Notes: generated from the sequence alone by a model not told the origin. Positions 8,986 to 17,910 are shown, numbered from the stretch's first letter. The stretch is DNA of 64,000 nucleotides from Bacteroidota bacterium (GCA_023434665.1 JAEYSM010000051.1:25571-89570), one strand, 5' to 3'. Numbers and translations: made by a program.

Positions 8986-9558
8986 CTAGGAGGTTTTCTT
9001 CTTTAAATTCGGAAAGATCATTTTATAATCAGTTTTTACTATGCCTTTTGAGATGTCAGAGAGTTTTCTCTTTAACATCATACGTCGCAGGGGATTAATT
9101 CTGTCGACGAAAAGGATTCCTTCCAGATGGTCGTATTCATGCTGTATGACGCGAGCAAGAGTGCCTGATATCAACTCTTCATGATATTCGAAATTTTCGT
9201 CATAATAATTTATCCTGACATCTGGTCTGCGCATGACATCCTCCCGGATTTCAGGTATGCTAAGGCAACCTTCATTAAAGGCCCATTCGGCACCTGTCTC
9301 TTCAACGATTTCAGGGTTAATGAACACCCTTTTCATACTTTGCTCTGCCGGGTAATCTTCCTCATAAGGCGTTGTATCGATTACAAACAGCCTAATATTT
9401 TTATTCACCTGGGGAGCAGCAAGGCCAACACCATTTGAAGCATACATAGTCTCAAACATGTCAGCTATAAATTGCTCCAAACCAGGATAATCTTTATCGA
9501 TGCTCTCCGCCACTTTTCTGAGTGATGGATGTCCAAATGCTAATACTGGTAGTATCAT
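8986..9558 (-). CDS. def: Peptide deformylase
   Basis: 190 aa from the ATG at 9558. A TTG five codons upstream is also in frame, but the family starts MILPxxxYG-like, and AGGAAA lies just before the ATG. The enzyme removes the formyl group from nascent N-termini using a metal ion. Its three signature motifs are GVGLAAPQ (43-50), EGCLS (96-100, Cys metal ligand) and HEYDH (140-144, two His ligands and the catalytic Glu). It lies between ruvX (28 bp upstream) and the TPR lipoprotein (2 bp downstream), all on the minus strand. Confidence 0.97.
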   Translation of the reverse strand: MILPVLAFGHPSLRKVAESIDKDYPGLEQFIADMFETMYASNGVGLAAPQVNKNIRLFVIDTTPYEEDYPAEQSMKRVFINPEIVEETGAEWAFNEGCLSIPEIREDVMRRPDVRINYYDENFEYHEELISGTLARVIQHEYDHLEGILFVDRINPLRRMMLKRKLSDISKGIVKTDYKMIFPNLKKKTS

Positions 9559-9586
9559 ATCGTTTCCTGTCAACTTTTTTTATTCC

Positions 9587-10012
9587 TTACAGTTTTGTGC
9601 TATTATACTCAAGAAAGGACTGAAGCATAATAGTCGCACTAACTGTATCTATCAATGATTTATTCTGCCTGTCTTTCTTTTTCAGCCCTGCTTCAATAAT
9701 AGTACGCTGGGCCATTTTTGAAGTAAATCGTTCATCCACCCTTTTTACCGGAATGTCAGGGAATGTCTTTGTAACTAATCTTACAAATGGCTCTATAAAT
9801 TTAGTTGATTCGGAGTCTGTATAATTCATTTGTTTAGGCTCACCAATCAGTATCAGAACGACTTTTTCCTTTTTAAAGTAATCACTTAAAAATTTAATAA
9901 CGTCCATGGATTTAATGGTCGTAAGAGACGTTGCAATTATCTGATCGGGATCAGTAACTGCCAATCCGGTTCTCTTTTGTCCATAATCTATAGCTAAAAT
10001 CCTGCCAATCAA
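9587..10012 (-). CDS. ruvX: Putative pre-16S rRNA nuclease / Holliday junction resolvase-like YqgF
   Basis: 141 aa RNase H-fold protein of the YqgF/RuvX family, implicated in maturation of the 16S rRNA 5' end. Motifs: ILAIDYGQKRTGLAVTD at the N-terminus (first catalytic Asp), a GEPKQMN segment, VDERFTS and a C-terminal DTVSATIMLQSFL carrying the last Asp. The family begins (M)GRILAIDYG; the only start in frame at that position is TTG at 10012, so I call a TTG start. A TAnnTTTG element at 10033-10040 lies 20 bp upstream. First gene of the ruvX-def-TPR operon. Confidence 0.93.
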   Translation of the reverse strand: MIGRILAIDYGQKRTGLAVTDPDQIIATSLTTIKSMDVIKFLSDYFKKEKVVLILIGEPKQMNYTDSESTKFIEPFVRLVTKTFPDIPVKRVDERFTSKMAQRTIIEAGLKKKDRQNKSLIDTVSATIMLQSFLEYNSTKL

Positions 10013-10032
10013 ATTCCAAAATTTGTTTGGTA

Positions 10033-10040
10033 CAAAATTA
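10033..10040 (-). promoter_or_regulatory. Candidate promoter (-7) of ruvX-def operon
   Basis: On the minus strand this reads TAATTTTG, matching TAnnTTTG exactly, 20 bp before the ruvX TTG start. No clear TTTG -33 element is seen at the usual distance. Two small perfect inverted repeats lie just upstream (TTGAAG/CTTCAA at 10056-10070; TTTACCG/CGGTAAA at 10071-10091). Confidence 0.45.
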
Positions 10041-10155
10041 CAATAAAAACCAATATTGAAGCATCTTCAATTTACCGGACAATTCGGTAAAAAACTGACT
10101 TATCCATTACAAGGCAGGGGCATCATTAATTCAGGGAAAGGGAATTTTTCATGAA

Positions 10156-10205
10156 GAATAACTGATTAATCAAAACTAATGGGGAATAACTGATTAATCA
10201 AAACT
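10156..10205. repeat. Two direct repeats each holding the palindrome TGATTAATCA
   Basis: A 22-bp sequence at 10156-10177 is repeated exactly at 10184-10205 (period 28 bp). Each copy contains the 10-bp perfect palindrome TGATTAATCA. The pair lies in the 198-bp gap between the ruvX start and the YrdC gene stop. It could be a paired operator for ruvX or a relic duplication. Confidence 0.75.
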
Positions 10206-10210
10206 TCGGA

Positions 10211-10786
10211 CTATTCCCTTATAATTTTATAAGTACCATTCTCATATAAACGAATAATGGTTGAAGCCTTGGCCTGATTAAACTGATCGTGAAATAATTT
10301 AACCACATAGTCAGCTTCCTGAATGATCTGTGCTGAAATCTGTTTAAAAACCACAGGTGTCAATTCACCCGATATATTGGCAGATGAAGAAACAATCGGT
10401 TTGCCTAATACCTCTATGAGTTTGTTACAAAACTCATCCCGAACCACCCTGATTGCAATAGTCCCATCAGGAGCCATCAGGTTCTTTGGAAGATTACGGG
10501 CATTGTCATAAATAACAGTAACCGGCTTTTCAATACTACTAATCAAGTCAATCGTTATATCAGGAACTCTGGTGACATATTTTCCCAGTGTCTCAAAAGA
10601 GTTTATCAGCACTATAAGACTCTTCTGTTCATTACGCCTTTTAATTTTATAAACTCTGTCCACTGCCCTGGAATTGAGAGCATCACATCCCAGCCCCCAT
10701 ACAGTATCGGTCGGATATACTATAACCCCTCCTTCTTCGAGAACCCTTGACGTGTTCTCAATCTCATTTTGTATTTCCAAGTTCAT
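10211..10786 (-). CDS. Sua5/YciO/YrdC/YwlC family protein, probable threonylcarbamoyl-AMP synthase
   Basis: 191 aa from the ATG at 10786; a TTG at 10813 would add nine residues with no family support. YrdC/TsaC proteins make threonylcarbamoyl-AMP from Thr, bicarbonate and ATP, the first step of the t6A37 tRNA modification. Visible motifs are VYPTDTVWGLGCDA, the KIKRRNEQKSLIVLI lysine/arginine cluster, and SSSANISGE near the C-terminus, all conserved in the family. The single-domain length fits TsaC/YwlC-core rather than full Sua5. The start lies inside the end of the glycosyltransferase gene (23-bp overlap), so the two are co-translated. Confidence 0.9.
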   Translation of the reverse strand: MNLEIQNEIENTSRVLEEGGVIVYPTDTVWGLGCDALNSRAVDRVYKIKRRNEQKSLIVLINSFETLGKYVTRVPDITIDLISSIEKPVTVIYDNARNLPKNLMAPDGTIAIRVVRDEFCNKLIEVLGKPIVSSSANISGELTPVVFKQISAQIIQEADYVVKLFHDQFNQAKASTIIRLYENGTYKIIRE

Positions 10787-11789
10787 ACTTAAGCGGTAAT
10801 AACAATTGATCAATTAAAATAGTTTGAGCACATTTAAAATGGCCTAATGGGCATTTTTGATAACCATGTAATCCGCATGGTCTGCAGCTCAGTTTTTCTG
10901 TAGTTTCAACTATTGTCGAATTATCAGACAACGGTCCGAATCCAAACGAAGTGACTGTTGAACAGAATACTGCAACAACCGGAGCATTTAATGATGATGC
11001 TATGTGAAGCGGTGCCGAATCATTTACATAATTCATCTTTGCGGTACTCATTAATGCTCCTGATTCAAGAAATGTAAGCTTACCCGCAAGGTTCACAACA
11101 TTTTTATTTCTACTTCTTTCCTTTATCTCTTCACACAATTTACTATCGGCAGCACTTCCCAACAAAATAGTATTGATGCTTACCGGGAGTTGGTCAATCA
11201 ATCCTATCCATTTATCCTCAGGTAATCTCTTGGTAAAATAAAGGGAGGCAGGTGAAATTGTAATGTAATAATCTGTTCGCCACTCGTTGGTCTTCAAATA
11301 ATCATCAATTGAAGGATACAGTCGTGGTTTGGATATTTTTAAATCATTAAGATCATCAAGAATTGGTTTAAGAAGACTAAAGTTCCTCTCAATTTCATGA
11401 CGGCCATCTCCAATACTATGTTTGGCCTTATCGGTAAAGCAGACAGATAGTGGGTTCTTACTAAATCCCGATCTCACATTAGCACCCGATAGAGCAGTAA
11501 TTATTCCTGAGGACGCAAAACGATGCACATTAATAACTGCATCGTAACTATTACGACGTATTCTGATTACTAACCCTGAAAGATTTCTGTACTTTCCACT
11601 GGTTTTTCTCCAAACATAAACCTTGTTGACGAATGGGTGATTTTTGAATAATGACTGGTATCCATCTTTGATCAGGTAGTCAATAGATGAATCAGGAAAA
11701 CTATTATGTAATCCTTCAGCCAGAGAGGTAGAGAGAATTACATCTCCCAATGAGGCAGTCTGGATTATCAGTATTCGTTCCGGTTTCAT
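10764..11789 (-). CDS. Glycosyltransferase family 9 (heptosyltransferase-like)
   Basis: 341 aa with the GT-B layout of ADP-heptose:LPS heptosyltransferases, which extend the lipopolysaccharide core at the inner membrane. The N-terminus ILIIQTASLGDVILSTSLA is the family glycine/Asp-Val motif. The C-terminal half has VNDSAPLHIASSLNAPVVAVF, the donor-binding region typical of GT9 (more usually xDSGPMHLA), and ends with a Cys-rich segment CRPCG...KCP...FKC often seen in Bacteroidota members. The exact sugar donor cannot be assigned. The start overlaps the dapD stop (ATGA), giving a dapD-GT9-yrdC operon. Confidence 0.9.
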   Translation of the reverse strand: MKPERILIIQTASLGDVILSTSLAEGLHNSFPDSSIDYLIKDGYQSLFKNHPFVNKVYVWRKTSGKYRNLSGLVIRIRRNSYDAVINVHRFASSGIITALSGANVRSGFSKNPLSVCFTDKAKHSIGDGRHEIERNFSLLKPILDDLNDLKISKPRLYPSIDDYLKTNEWRTDYYITISPASLYFTKRLPEDKWIGLIDQLPVSINTILLGSAADSKLCEEIKERSRNKNVVNLAGKLTFLESGALMSTAKMNYVNDSAPLHIASSLNAPVVAVFCSTVTSFGFGPLSDNSTIVETTEKLSCRPCGLHGYQKCPLGHFKCAQTILIDQLLLPLKYELGNTK

Positions 11790-12604
11790 ACCTGAAGATT
11801 AAACTCGCGCAGAGCATCATTTAAGGAAGTCTTCAGATTAGTTGACTCCTTCCGGTATCCAATTATCAATGCACAGGGCACATGGTATATGCCTGCACTG
11901 AATGTTTTTGGTAATGAGCCTGGGATAACTACAGCATGTGGAGGCACAACACCTTTATACTCAACAGCTTCCTTTTGACTGACATCAATAATCTTAGTGG
12001 AGCCGGTAATTACAACCCCTGCTCCTAATACAGCTTCTTTCGAGACTTTTATACCTTCAACAACAATGCACCTGGAACCTATAAATGCACCATCCTCTAC
12101 AATAACCGGACTTGCCTGAACCGGTTCCAGGACACCACCAATTCCAACTCCTCCCGACAAATGAACGTTCTTGCCAATCTGAGCACATGACCCGACAGTA
12201 GCCCATGTATCAACCATTGTGCCCTCATCAATATAAGCTCCAATATTAACATACGAAGGCATGAGTATAACACCTGGTGCAATATATGAACCATACCTGG
12301 CCACTGCTGATGGGACAACTCTTATACCTTTTTTTGCATAATTTCGTTTAAGAGGAATCTTATCATGGAATTCTAACGGGCCTGCTTCAGATACTTCCAT
12401 CTGACAAATCAGAAAATATAAAAGAACTGCTTTTTTTACCCATTCATTAACTCTCCAACCTCCTTTATCAGGCTCAGAAACTCTAAGCAATCCTCTATCA
12501 AGCATGCTGATAACTGTATTGATTGCTTTGATAACCTCGTCAGATTTTAGGGAATCTCTGTTGTCCCAACTGAGGTTGATTATGCTTTCAAGGTCTTGAT
12601 TCAT
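11786..12604 (-). CDS. dapD: 2,3,4,5-tetrahydropyridine-2,6-dicarboxylate N-succinyltransferase
   Basis: 272 aa from the ATG at 12604. A GTG at 12667 is in frame, but a TAnnTTTG element at 12623-12630 lies downstream of it and family members start at this ATG. DapD succinylates tetrahydrodipicolinate in the lysine/diaminopimelate pathway. An N-terminal helical domain (1-100) precedes the left-handed parallel beta-helix with hexapeptide repeats. The core signature is present (VNIGAYIDEGTMVDTWATVG, then IGKNVHLSGGVGIGGVLEP). Its presence suggests the succinylase branch rather than the diaminopimelate dehydrogenase or aminotransferase routes. Confidence 0.96.
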   Translation of the reverse strand: MNQDLESIINLSWDNRDSLKSDEVIKAINTVISMLDRGLLRVSEPDKGGWRVNEWVKKAVLLYFLICQMEVSEAGPLEFHDKIPLKRNYAKKGIRVVPSAVARYGSYIAPGVILMPSYVNIGAYIDEGTMVDTWATVGSCAQIGKNVHLSGGVGIGGVLEPVQASPVIVEDGAFIGSRCIVVEGIKVSKEAVLGAGVVITGSTKIIDVSQKEAVEYKGVVPPHAVVIPGSLPKTFSAGIYHVPCALIIGYRKESTNLKTSLNDALREFNLQV

Positions 12605-12622
12605 ATGTGGAAATTGCTGAAA

Positions 12623-12630
12623 CAAATTTA
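12623..12630 (-). promoter_or_regulatory. Candidate -7 element of dapD operon
   Basis: Minus strand TAAATTTG, exact match to TAnnTTTG, 18 bp before the dapD ATG at 12604. It supports that ATG over the upstream GTG. No convincing -33 TTTG at 19-21 bp. Confidence 0.45.
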
Positions 12631-12766
12631 CAAAAAAAGTCTTAATGACCTTTGTAATCTTCAGCACAGTTGGCTGCTTCTATTGATTATCATTGAATTC
12701 ATGAACAAATGAATTGATCCTTTGTTACTTAGGATTAACATTAAAGACTGCTTTTAACCTATTATT

Positions 12767-14827
12767 ATGATTACAGCTGAAGTAAAGACTCACAAACCTT
12801 TTGGCATAAAATATACAGAGAAAGAAACTCTACTGGATTGGTATTATCTATTAGCCTTAGGAAGAAGAATTGATGATAGAGCTCCCAATTATCTGAAACA
12901 AGCTCTCGGATGGTCCTATCATGCCCCTTATGCCGGTCATGACGCCATTCAATTAGCTCTTGGTCAGGTTTTTGTTAAACAAGTAGACCACTTATTCCCC
13001 TATTACCGTGATATGCAGGTTGCCATATCTGCAGGAATAACAGCCGAAGAAATTATACTCAATGGTATTTCAAAAGCTACAGATATAGCAAGTGGCGGAA
13101 GGCATATGTCGAACCATTTTGCCAAGCCTGCATGGAACATTCATAATGTATCATCTGCAACAGGAAATCATGCGCTTCACGCGGTAGGTGTTGCCAGGGC
13201 TATGAAAAGATACAATGCCTCCGCAGTAGCCTTCTGTTCGATGGGCGAATCGGCTACATCGGAAGGTTATGTATATGAAGCTATAAATGGAGCATCAAAT
13301 GAAAAGCTCCCTGTAGTATTTGTAATACAAGACAACAATTATGGAATTTCAGTCCCCAAAAGGGATCAAACAGCAAACTGGAGAGCGGCTGAGAATTTTA
13401 CAGGATTCAAAAACCTGAAAATTATCCATGTGGATGGCAAAAATGTATTCCAATCGATGAATGCAATGACAGAAGCAAGGCAATGGGCACTTGAAAAACA
13501 AATGCCGGTTATTGTTCATGCCAGTGTAGTTAGAATTCACTCACATTCTAATTCCGATAAACATGAATTATATCGCGATGATAATGAGCGTCATTGCGCT
13601 TTAGCTTCCGATCCGTTTGACAGATTCAGAAAGACATTAATTATATCAGAAAGAGTAACCGAAGAAGAACTGGCATCCATAGATAAGAAGGTTAAAGAAG
13701 AAGTTTCCAAGGCACATAAAAAAGCTATTGCTGCTCCTGATCCTGAACCATCATCAATATATAATTTCGTCATTCCTGAGGCCTACCCTTCAGAGAAATA
13801 CCCCAAAGGAATCCATGATGATTCAAAAGGAGAAAAACTGAAGCTAATCCAGGCACTTAACAATACACTCAAAGCTGAATTCAGACATAATCCTGACACC
13901 TTTATATGGGGGCAGGATATCGCACACAAAGAAAAGGGGGGCATTTTTAATGTCACTAAGGGAATGCAGCAGGAATTTGGTATTGAACGGGTATTTAACG
14001 CACCTATTGCCGAGGATTTTATCCTGGGAACAGCCAATGGAATGAGCCGTTTTGATAAAAAAATACGAGTTGTTGTTGAAGGTGCAGAATTTGCCGATTA
14101 CTTTTGGCCTGCAATGGAACAGTTTGTAGAACTCACCCATGATTACTGGAGAAGTAATGGTGCATTCGCTCCCAATGTTATTGTAAGATTAGCATCGGGT
14201 GGATATATCGGAGGAGGTCTTTATCATTCCCAAACTATCGAAGGTGCTCTTACTACTTTCCCGGGCATACGAATTGTTTATCCTTCCTTCGCCGACGATG
14301 CCGCCGGCCTGTTAAGAACTTCAATGAGGTCAGAAGGTCCTACGATTTTCCTTGAGCCAAAGGCACTTTATAATGACCCTGTTGCTGAGACAATAGTACC
14401 TGTTGATTTTGAAGTACCATTTGGTAAAGCAAGGATAAGAAAAGAAGGAAAAGACATCTCCTTTATTACATACGGCAATACAACTCATATGTGTCTTGCA
14501 GCCGCTCGCAGATTAGAAGAAGAAGATGGCATTAAGGCAGAAGTATTAGATATTCGCTCATTGGTTCCATTGGATAAAGAAAGTATCCTGAATTCAGTAA
14601 AAAAAACCAATCGAGTGCTTGTCGTTCATGAGGATAAAGTCTTTAGCGGCTTTGGTGCTGAACTTGCCGCAATGTTAACAGAAGAAGCATTTGAGCATCT
14701 CGATGCCCCTGTAAAAAGAATCGGTTCAACCTTCACTCCTGTTGGATTTAACCGGATCCTTGAAAAAGCAATTCTTCCGAATACAGATAAAATTTATGCA
14801 GCAGCCAAAGAAGTTTTAGATTTTTAA
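12767..14827 (+). CDS. Fused alpha/beta E1 component of a 2-oxoacid dehydrogenase (branched-chain type)
   Basis: 686 aa. Residues 1-330 are the E1 alpha subunit with the thiamine diphosphate motif GES...NN (160-191; EAINGASNEKLPVVFVIQDNN). Residues about 360-686 are E1 beta, with the transketolase pyrimidine domain (RVFNAPIAEDFILGTANGM, VEGAEFADYFWPAMEQ) and the C-terminal transketolase domain (RSLVPLDKESI, VVHEDKVFSGFGAE). The two chains, usually separate genes, are joined by a short linker. This fused form is known in Bacteroidota and usually annotated 2-oxoisovalerate dehydrogenase; pyruvate or other 2-oxoacids cannot be excluded. E2 and E3 genes are not in the window. A hairpin terminator follows directly. 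Confidence 0.92.
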   Translation: MITAEVKTHKPFGIKYTEKETLLDWYYLLALGRRIDDRAPNYLKQALGWSYHAPYAGHDAIQLALGQVFVKQVDHLFPYYRDMQVAISAGITAEEIILNGISKATDIASGGRHMSNHFAKPAWNIHNVSSATGNHALHAVGVARAMKRYNASAVAFCSMGESATSEGYVYEAINGASNEKLPVVFVIQDNNYGISVPKRDQTANWRAAENFTGFKNLKIIHVDGKNVFQSMNAMTEARQWALEKQMPVIVHASVVRIHSHSNSDKHELYRDDNERHCALASDPFDRFRKTLIISERVTEEELASIDKKVKEEVSKAHKKAIAAPDPEPSSIYNFVIPEAYPSEKYPKGIHDDSKGEKLKLIQALNNTLKAEFRHNPDTFIWGQDIAHKEKGGIFNVTKGMQQEFGIERVFNAPIAEDFILGTANGMSRFDKKIRVVVEGAEFADYFWPAMEQFVELTHDYWRSNGAFAPNVIVRLASGGYIGGGLYHSQTIEGALTTFPGIRIVYPSFADDAAGLLRTSMRSEGPTIFLEPKALYNDPVAETIVPVDFEVPFGKARIRKEGKDISFITYGNTTHMCLAAARRLEEEDGIKAEVLDIRSLVPLDKESILNSVKKTNRVLVVHEDKVFSGFGAELAAMLTEEAFEHLDAPVKRIGSTFTPVGFNRILEKAILPNTDKIYAAAKEVLDF

Positions 14828-14861
14828 CGCCATACTTATGGCCCTTCCAATCAAAGAAATC

Positions 14862-14893
14862 CAGCCATTTGTAGTGCAAGTGGCTGATTTTTT
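14862..14893 (+). terminator. Rho-independent terminator after the E1 gene
   Basis: Inverted repeat CAGCCATTTG/CAAGTGGCTG (one G-T pair) with a five-base loop, followed by a T-rich tract. It begins 35 bp after the E1 stop. Confidence 0.8.
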
Positions 14894-14901
14894 TATATTT
14901 G
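14868..14901 (+). promoter_or_regulatory. Promoter of the M3 peptidase gene, overlapping the preceding terminator
   Basis: TTTG at 14868-14871 and TATATTTG at 14894-14901 (exact TAnnTTTG), spacing 22 bp, ending 24 bp before the ATG. The -33 element is inside the terminator stem. Confidence 0.55.
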
Positions 14902-14925
14902 CATTCAGAACCAAATCTTTTATAA

Positions 14926-17031
14926 ATGAAACATTTTATTATTCTATCATTAATTGCAATCATGACTAGTATCACGACGACTGCTCAGGAAACCAATCCA
15001 TTATTAAAACCATACAGCACTCAGTTTGAAATACCTCCTTTTGAGGAAATTAAAGCCGGGCACTTCCTTCCTGCTATCAAAAAAGGGATTGAAGCACATA
15101 ATGCAGAGATCGAAGAAATTACGGCACGAAAATCAAAACCTGATTTTCAAAACACTATTGCTGCTTATGATTACAGTGGATCACTTCTGAGAAAAGCCAG
15201 TATGGTTTTTCATAATCTCAATTCCGCTAATACCAATCCTGAACTCCAGGCAATTGCAAAAGAAATGGCTCCAATGCTCTCAGCTCATTATGACAACATA
15301 AGACTGAATGAAAAATTATTTAGCAGAGTTAGGGAAGTATATGAGGCAAGGAAATCAATGAACCTTAATGCTGAACAAACAAAACTTCTTGAAGATACCT
15401 ATAAAGAGTTTGTTCGTGGGGGTGCTAATCTTAGCGAAACATCAAAAACCAGGTTCCGCGAAATAAATAGCCGGTTATCAGTCTTAACACTTCAATTCGG
15501 CGAGAACGTTTTGAAAGAAACCAATGAGTACAAATTAGTTATTACTGATAAAAAAGATTTGTCAGGACTTCCACAAAACCTAATAGCTCAGGCAGCAGAT
15601 GCCGCATCAAAAGCAGGTATGGAAGGCAAGTGGGTCTTTACTTTACATAATCCAAGTGTAATGCCTTTCCTGCAGTTTGCTGACAACCGTAATCTGCGTG
15701 AGCAAATATTCAAAGCATACAGCTCAAGGGGAAATCAGAACAACCAATATGATAATAAAGAGATTATCAAGGAGATAACGGCATTAAGGCTTGAAAGAGC
15801 TAATATTCTTGGATATGAAACCCACGCAGCATTTGTTCTCGAAGATAATATGGCAAAAAACGCGGCTAATGTTGAGAAACTCTTAATGCAATTATGGACA
15901 CCTGCTTTACAAAGAGCCCAGAATGAGGCTGCTGACTTTCAGGCAATGATTGATCGCGAAAAAGGTAATTTCAAACTTCAGCCATGGGATTGGAGATACT
16001 ATACCGAAAAGGTTCGGAAAGAAAAATTTGATTTAAGCGACGAGGATCTGAAACCATACCTGAGCCTTCAAAATGTAAAACAGGGAATTTTTATGGTTGC
16101 TAATAACTTGTACGGTCTTCAGTTTAAAGAATTAAAAGATGCTCCCTTATATCATCCCGACGCTATGGCTTATGAAGTCACAGAAAAGGATGGCAAGCAT
16201 GTGGGTGTTTTATTTATGGATTTCCATCCACGTGAAAGTAAACGCGGTGGTGCATGGATGAGCAGTTACCGTAAACAATTTATCGATGAAAAGGGCAATA
16301 ACATCCGCCCCATTATAACTATGGTCTGTAACTTTAGCAAGCCAACCGCCACTGAACCTTCACTTCTCACATTCGAAGAGACAAGTACCTTCTTTCATGA
16401 GTTTGGCCATGCACTTCATGGACTATTATCTAATTCCACTTATTATAGCCTGACCGGGACTTCTGTTCCCCGCGACTTCGTAGAATTGCCTTCGCAAATC
16501 ATGGAGAACTGGGCTGCAGAACCTGAAGTACTAAAAATGTTTGCCAAGCATTACAAGACCGGTGAAACAATTCCTGATACTCTGATACAAAAACTAAAAA
16601 ATGCAGCAGTATTCAATCAGGGATTTGAAACTGTCGAATACCTCGCGGCTTCTTTCCTCGATTTAGGTTATCATAATGCAAAAAAAATAGAATTCACTGA
16701 TGTCGAAAAATTTGAGCAAGAGTATCTTGCTTCTCTTAATTTAATGCCTGAAATAATTTCGAGATACAAGAGTACTTACTTTAATCATATCTTCAGTGGG
16801 GGATATTCTTCAGGATATTATGCTTACATATGGGCGGCCATTCTGGATTCCGACGCATTCGAAGCATTCAAAGAAAATGGCTTGTTCGATCAGAAAACAG
16901 CTTCGTTATTCAGAAAAAACATTCTGGAAAAAGGTGGTACTGAAGACCCAATGAATCTTTACAGGTCATTCAGAGGATCGGATCCTGATATTAAGCCTTT
17001 ATTAAAGAAAAGAGGTCTGATTGAACTTTAA
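14926..17031 (+). CDS. Exported M3 family metallopeptidase (peptidyl-dipeptidase Dcp-like)
   Basis: 701 aa. A signal peptide covers residues 1-20 (cleavage after TTTA), so the enzyme works in the periplasm; E. coli Dcp releases dipeptides from C-termini. The zinc site HEFGH is at 491-495, inside the M3 signature FFHEFGHALHGLL; the third ligand would be the Glu of the downstream ENWAAEPEVL segment. Length and the motifs LPSQIMENWA and GGYSSGYYAYIWA are those of Dcp/oligopeptidase A (M3A). A POT peptide transporter at 21361 could take up its products, but they are separate transcripts, so that link is inference. Confidence 0.95.
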   Translation: MKHFIILSLIAIMTSITTTAQETNPLLKPYSTQFEIPPFEEIKAGHFLPAIKKGIEAHNAEIEEITARKSKPDFQNTIAAYDYSGSLLRKASMVFHNLNSANTNPELQAIAKEMAPMLSAHYDNIRLNEKLFSRVREVYEARKSMNLNAEQTKLLEDTYKEFVRGGANLSETSKTRFREINSRLSVLTLQFGENVLKETNEYKLVITDKKDLSGLPQNLIAQAADAASKAGMEGKWVFTLHNPSVMPFLQFADNRNLREQIFKAYSSRGNQNNQYDNKEIIKEITALRLERANILGYETHAAFVLEDNMAKNAANVEKLLMQLWTPALQRAQNEAADFQAMIDREKGNFKLQPWDWRYYTEKVRKEKFDLSDEDLKPYLSLQNVKQGIFMVANNLYGLQFKELKDAPLYHPDAMAYEVTEKDGKHVGVLFMDFHPRESKRGGAWMSSYRKQFIDEKGNNIRPIITMVCNFSKPTATEPSLLTFEETSTFFHEFGHALHGLLSNSTYYSLTGTSVPRDFVELPSQIMENWAAEPEVLKMFAKHYKTGETIPDTLIQKLKNAAVFNQGFETVEYLAASFLDLGYHNAKKIEFTDVEKFEQEYLASLNLMPEIISRYKSTYFNHIFSGGYSSGYYAYIWAAILDSDAFEAFKENGLFDQKTASLFRKNILEKGGTEDPMNLYRSFRGSDPDIKPLLKKRGLIEL

Positions 17032-17039
17032 GTTCTGTT

Positions 17040-17073
17040 ACTGAATGTTCAACTTTTTAAGAATACATTCAGT
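17040..17073. repeat. Perfect 9-bp inverted repeat after the M3 peptidase gene
   Basis: ACTGAATGT at 17040-17048 and ACATTCAGT at 17065-17073. No T-run follows, so it is not a classical terminator; it may stabilise the mRNA 3' end. The real terminator is at 17199. Confidence 0.5.
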
Positions 17074-17198
17074 TATAACCCGAACAAATTAATGAAATGT
17101 GCGCCGACATTAAATTTGCGTTAAAAAGTTGAAAGTACAGATACAATTTTTGTATTTTGAACTTACCTTTATTGCACATTAAGCTGAACAAGATAAAC

Positions 17199-17232
17199 CA
17201 ACCCGTCCTTTTTAGGCCGGGTTGTTTTTTTT
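17199..17232 (+). terminator. Rho-independent terminator
   Basis: CAACCCG/CGGGTTG stem (17199-17205 and 17218-17224) followed by eight T. It ends transcription from the M3 peptidase side and overlaps the stop codon of the convergent DUF2461 gene. Confidence 0.8.
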
Positions 17233-17884
17233 ATAACTCAAAAGCTCTGTTCATAAAAAGATTAAGTGGCACTGCGAACTTAAGCACATTAAGTGTCTTA
17301 TTTAAGAAATCCGGAGAAACAACTTCAGCATCAGTAAAACTGTGTTCAACGAACCAACTCTTGTATTTTATAAGATCTATATCAGGGAAAGCCGGATCAA
17401 AATCTTTTGGGGGCCTCGATAATTTATCTTCGTATAACGAGGGATATATCTTCTTGAATTCCTTATTCTCCAAAAGGGATTTCAGAGCCTTACTATCATA
17501 ATATATCTCCTGACGAATTTTCTTAAGTACTTGTGGGCCCGGTTGGTACACACCCCCTCCCACAAATGAATTACCAGGCTGAATATGAATATAATATCCC
17601 GGCCTTTCACTCTTTTTACCATTGGCTGAAACGAATGCCCCAAAATGCTCTTTATAGGGGTCCTTATTGTGACTAAACCTGACGTCCCTATAAATTCTGA
17701 ATATACAATCCTTTGCTTTAGGTGTACCAATTATGGGGTCGAAAGTGCTCAATCCTTCAATAACACTATCAATAAATTGCTCATGCCTCTGCCTCAGTTC
17801 CTGAAAGTGTTCCTTCTTTCCTTCAAACCACTCTCTGTTATTGTTTTGACTCAATTCACTGAGGAATTCAAGTATTTCTTTCAT
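17231..17884 (-). CDS. DUF2461 (TIGR02453) family protein
   Basis: 217 aa from the ATG at 17884 (an in-frame GTG two codons earlier is less likely). The protein matches the TIGR02453/DUF2461 family: LxxNNNREWFEGKKEHF near the N-terminus, then FRIYRDVRFSHNKDPYKEHFGAF, the most conserved block, and the GYYIHIQPGNSFVGGGVYQP segment. No signal peptide, so cytoplasmic. The function of the family is not established. It is a single-gene unit converging with the M3 peptidase gene and diverging from the beta-barrel gene at 18003. Confidence 0.9.
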   Translation of the reverse strand: MKEILEFLSELSQNNNREWFEGKKEHFQELRQRHEQFIDSVIEGLSTFDPIIGTPKAKDCIFRIYRDVRFSHNKDPYKEHFGAFVSANGKKSERPGYYIHIQPGNSFVGGGVYQPGPQVLKKIRQEIYYDSKALKSLLENKEFKKIYPSLYEDKLSRPPKDFDPAFPDIDLIKYKSWFVEHSFTDAEVVSPDFLNKTLNVLKFAVPLNLFMNRAFEL

Positions 17885-17902
17885 CGTCACTTTTTTAACT
17901 TA

Positions 17903-17910
17903 CAAAGATA
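17903..17910 (-). promoter_or_regulatory. Candidate -7 element of the DUF2461 gene
   Basis: Minus strand TATCTTTG, exact TAnnTTTG, 18 bp before the ATG at 17884. Confidence 0.45.

Noticed and set aside
12605..12667. N-terminal extension of DapD from GTG at 12667
   Set aside because: The promoter element at 12623-12630 lies downstream of the GTG, and family members begin at the ATG at 12604.
17040..17073. Terminator of the M3 peptidase gene
   Set aside because: A good inverted repeat but a 16-base loop and no T-run; the hairpin at 17199-17232 is a far better candidate.
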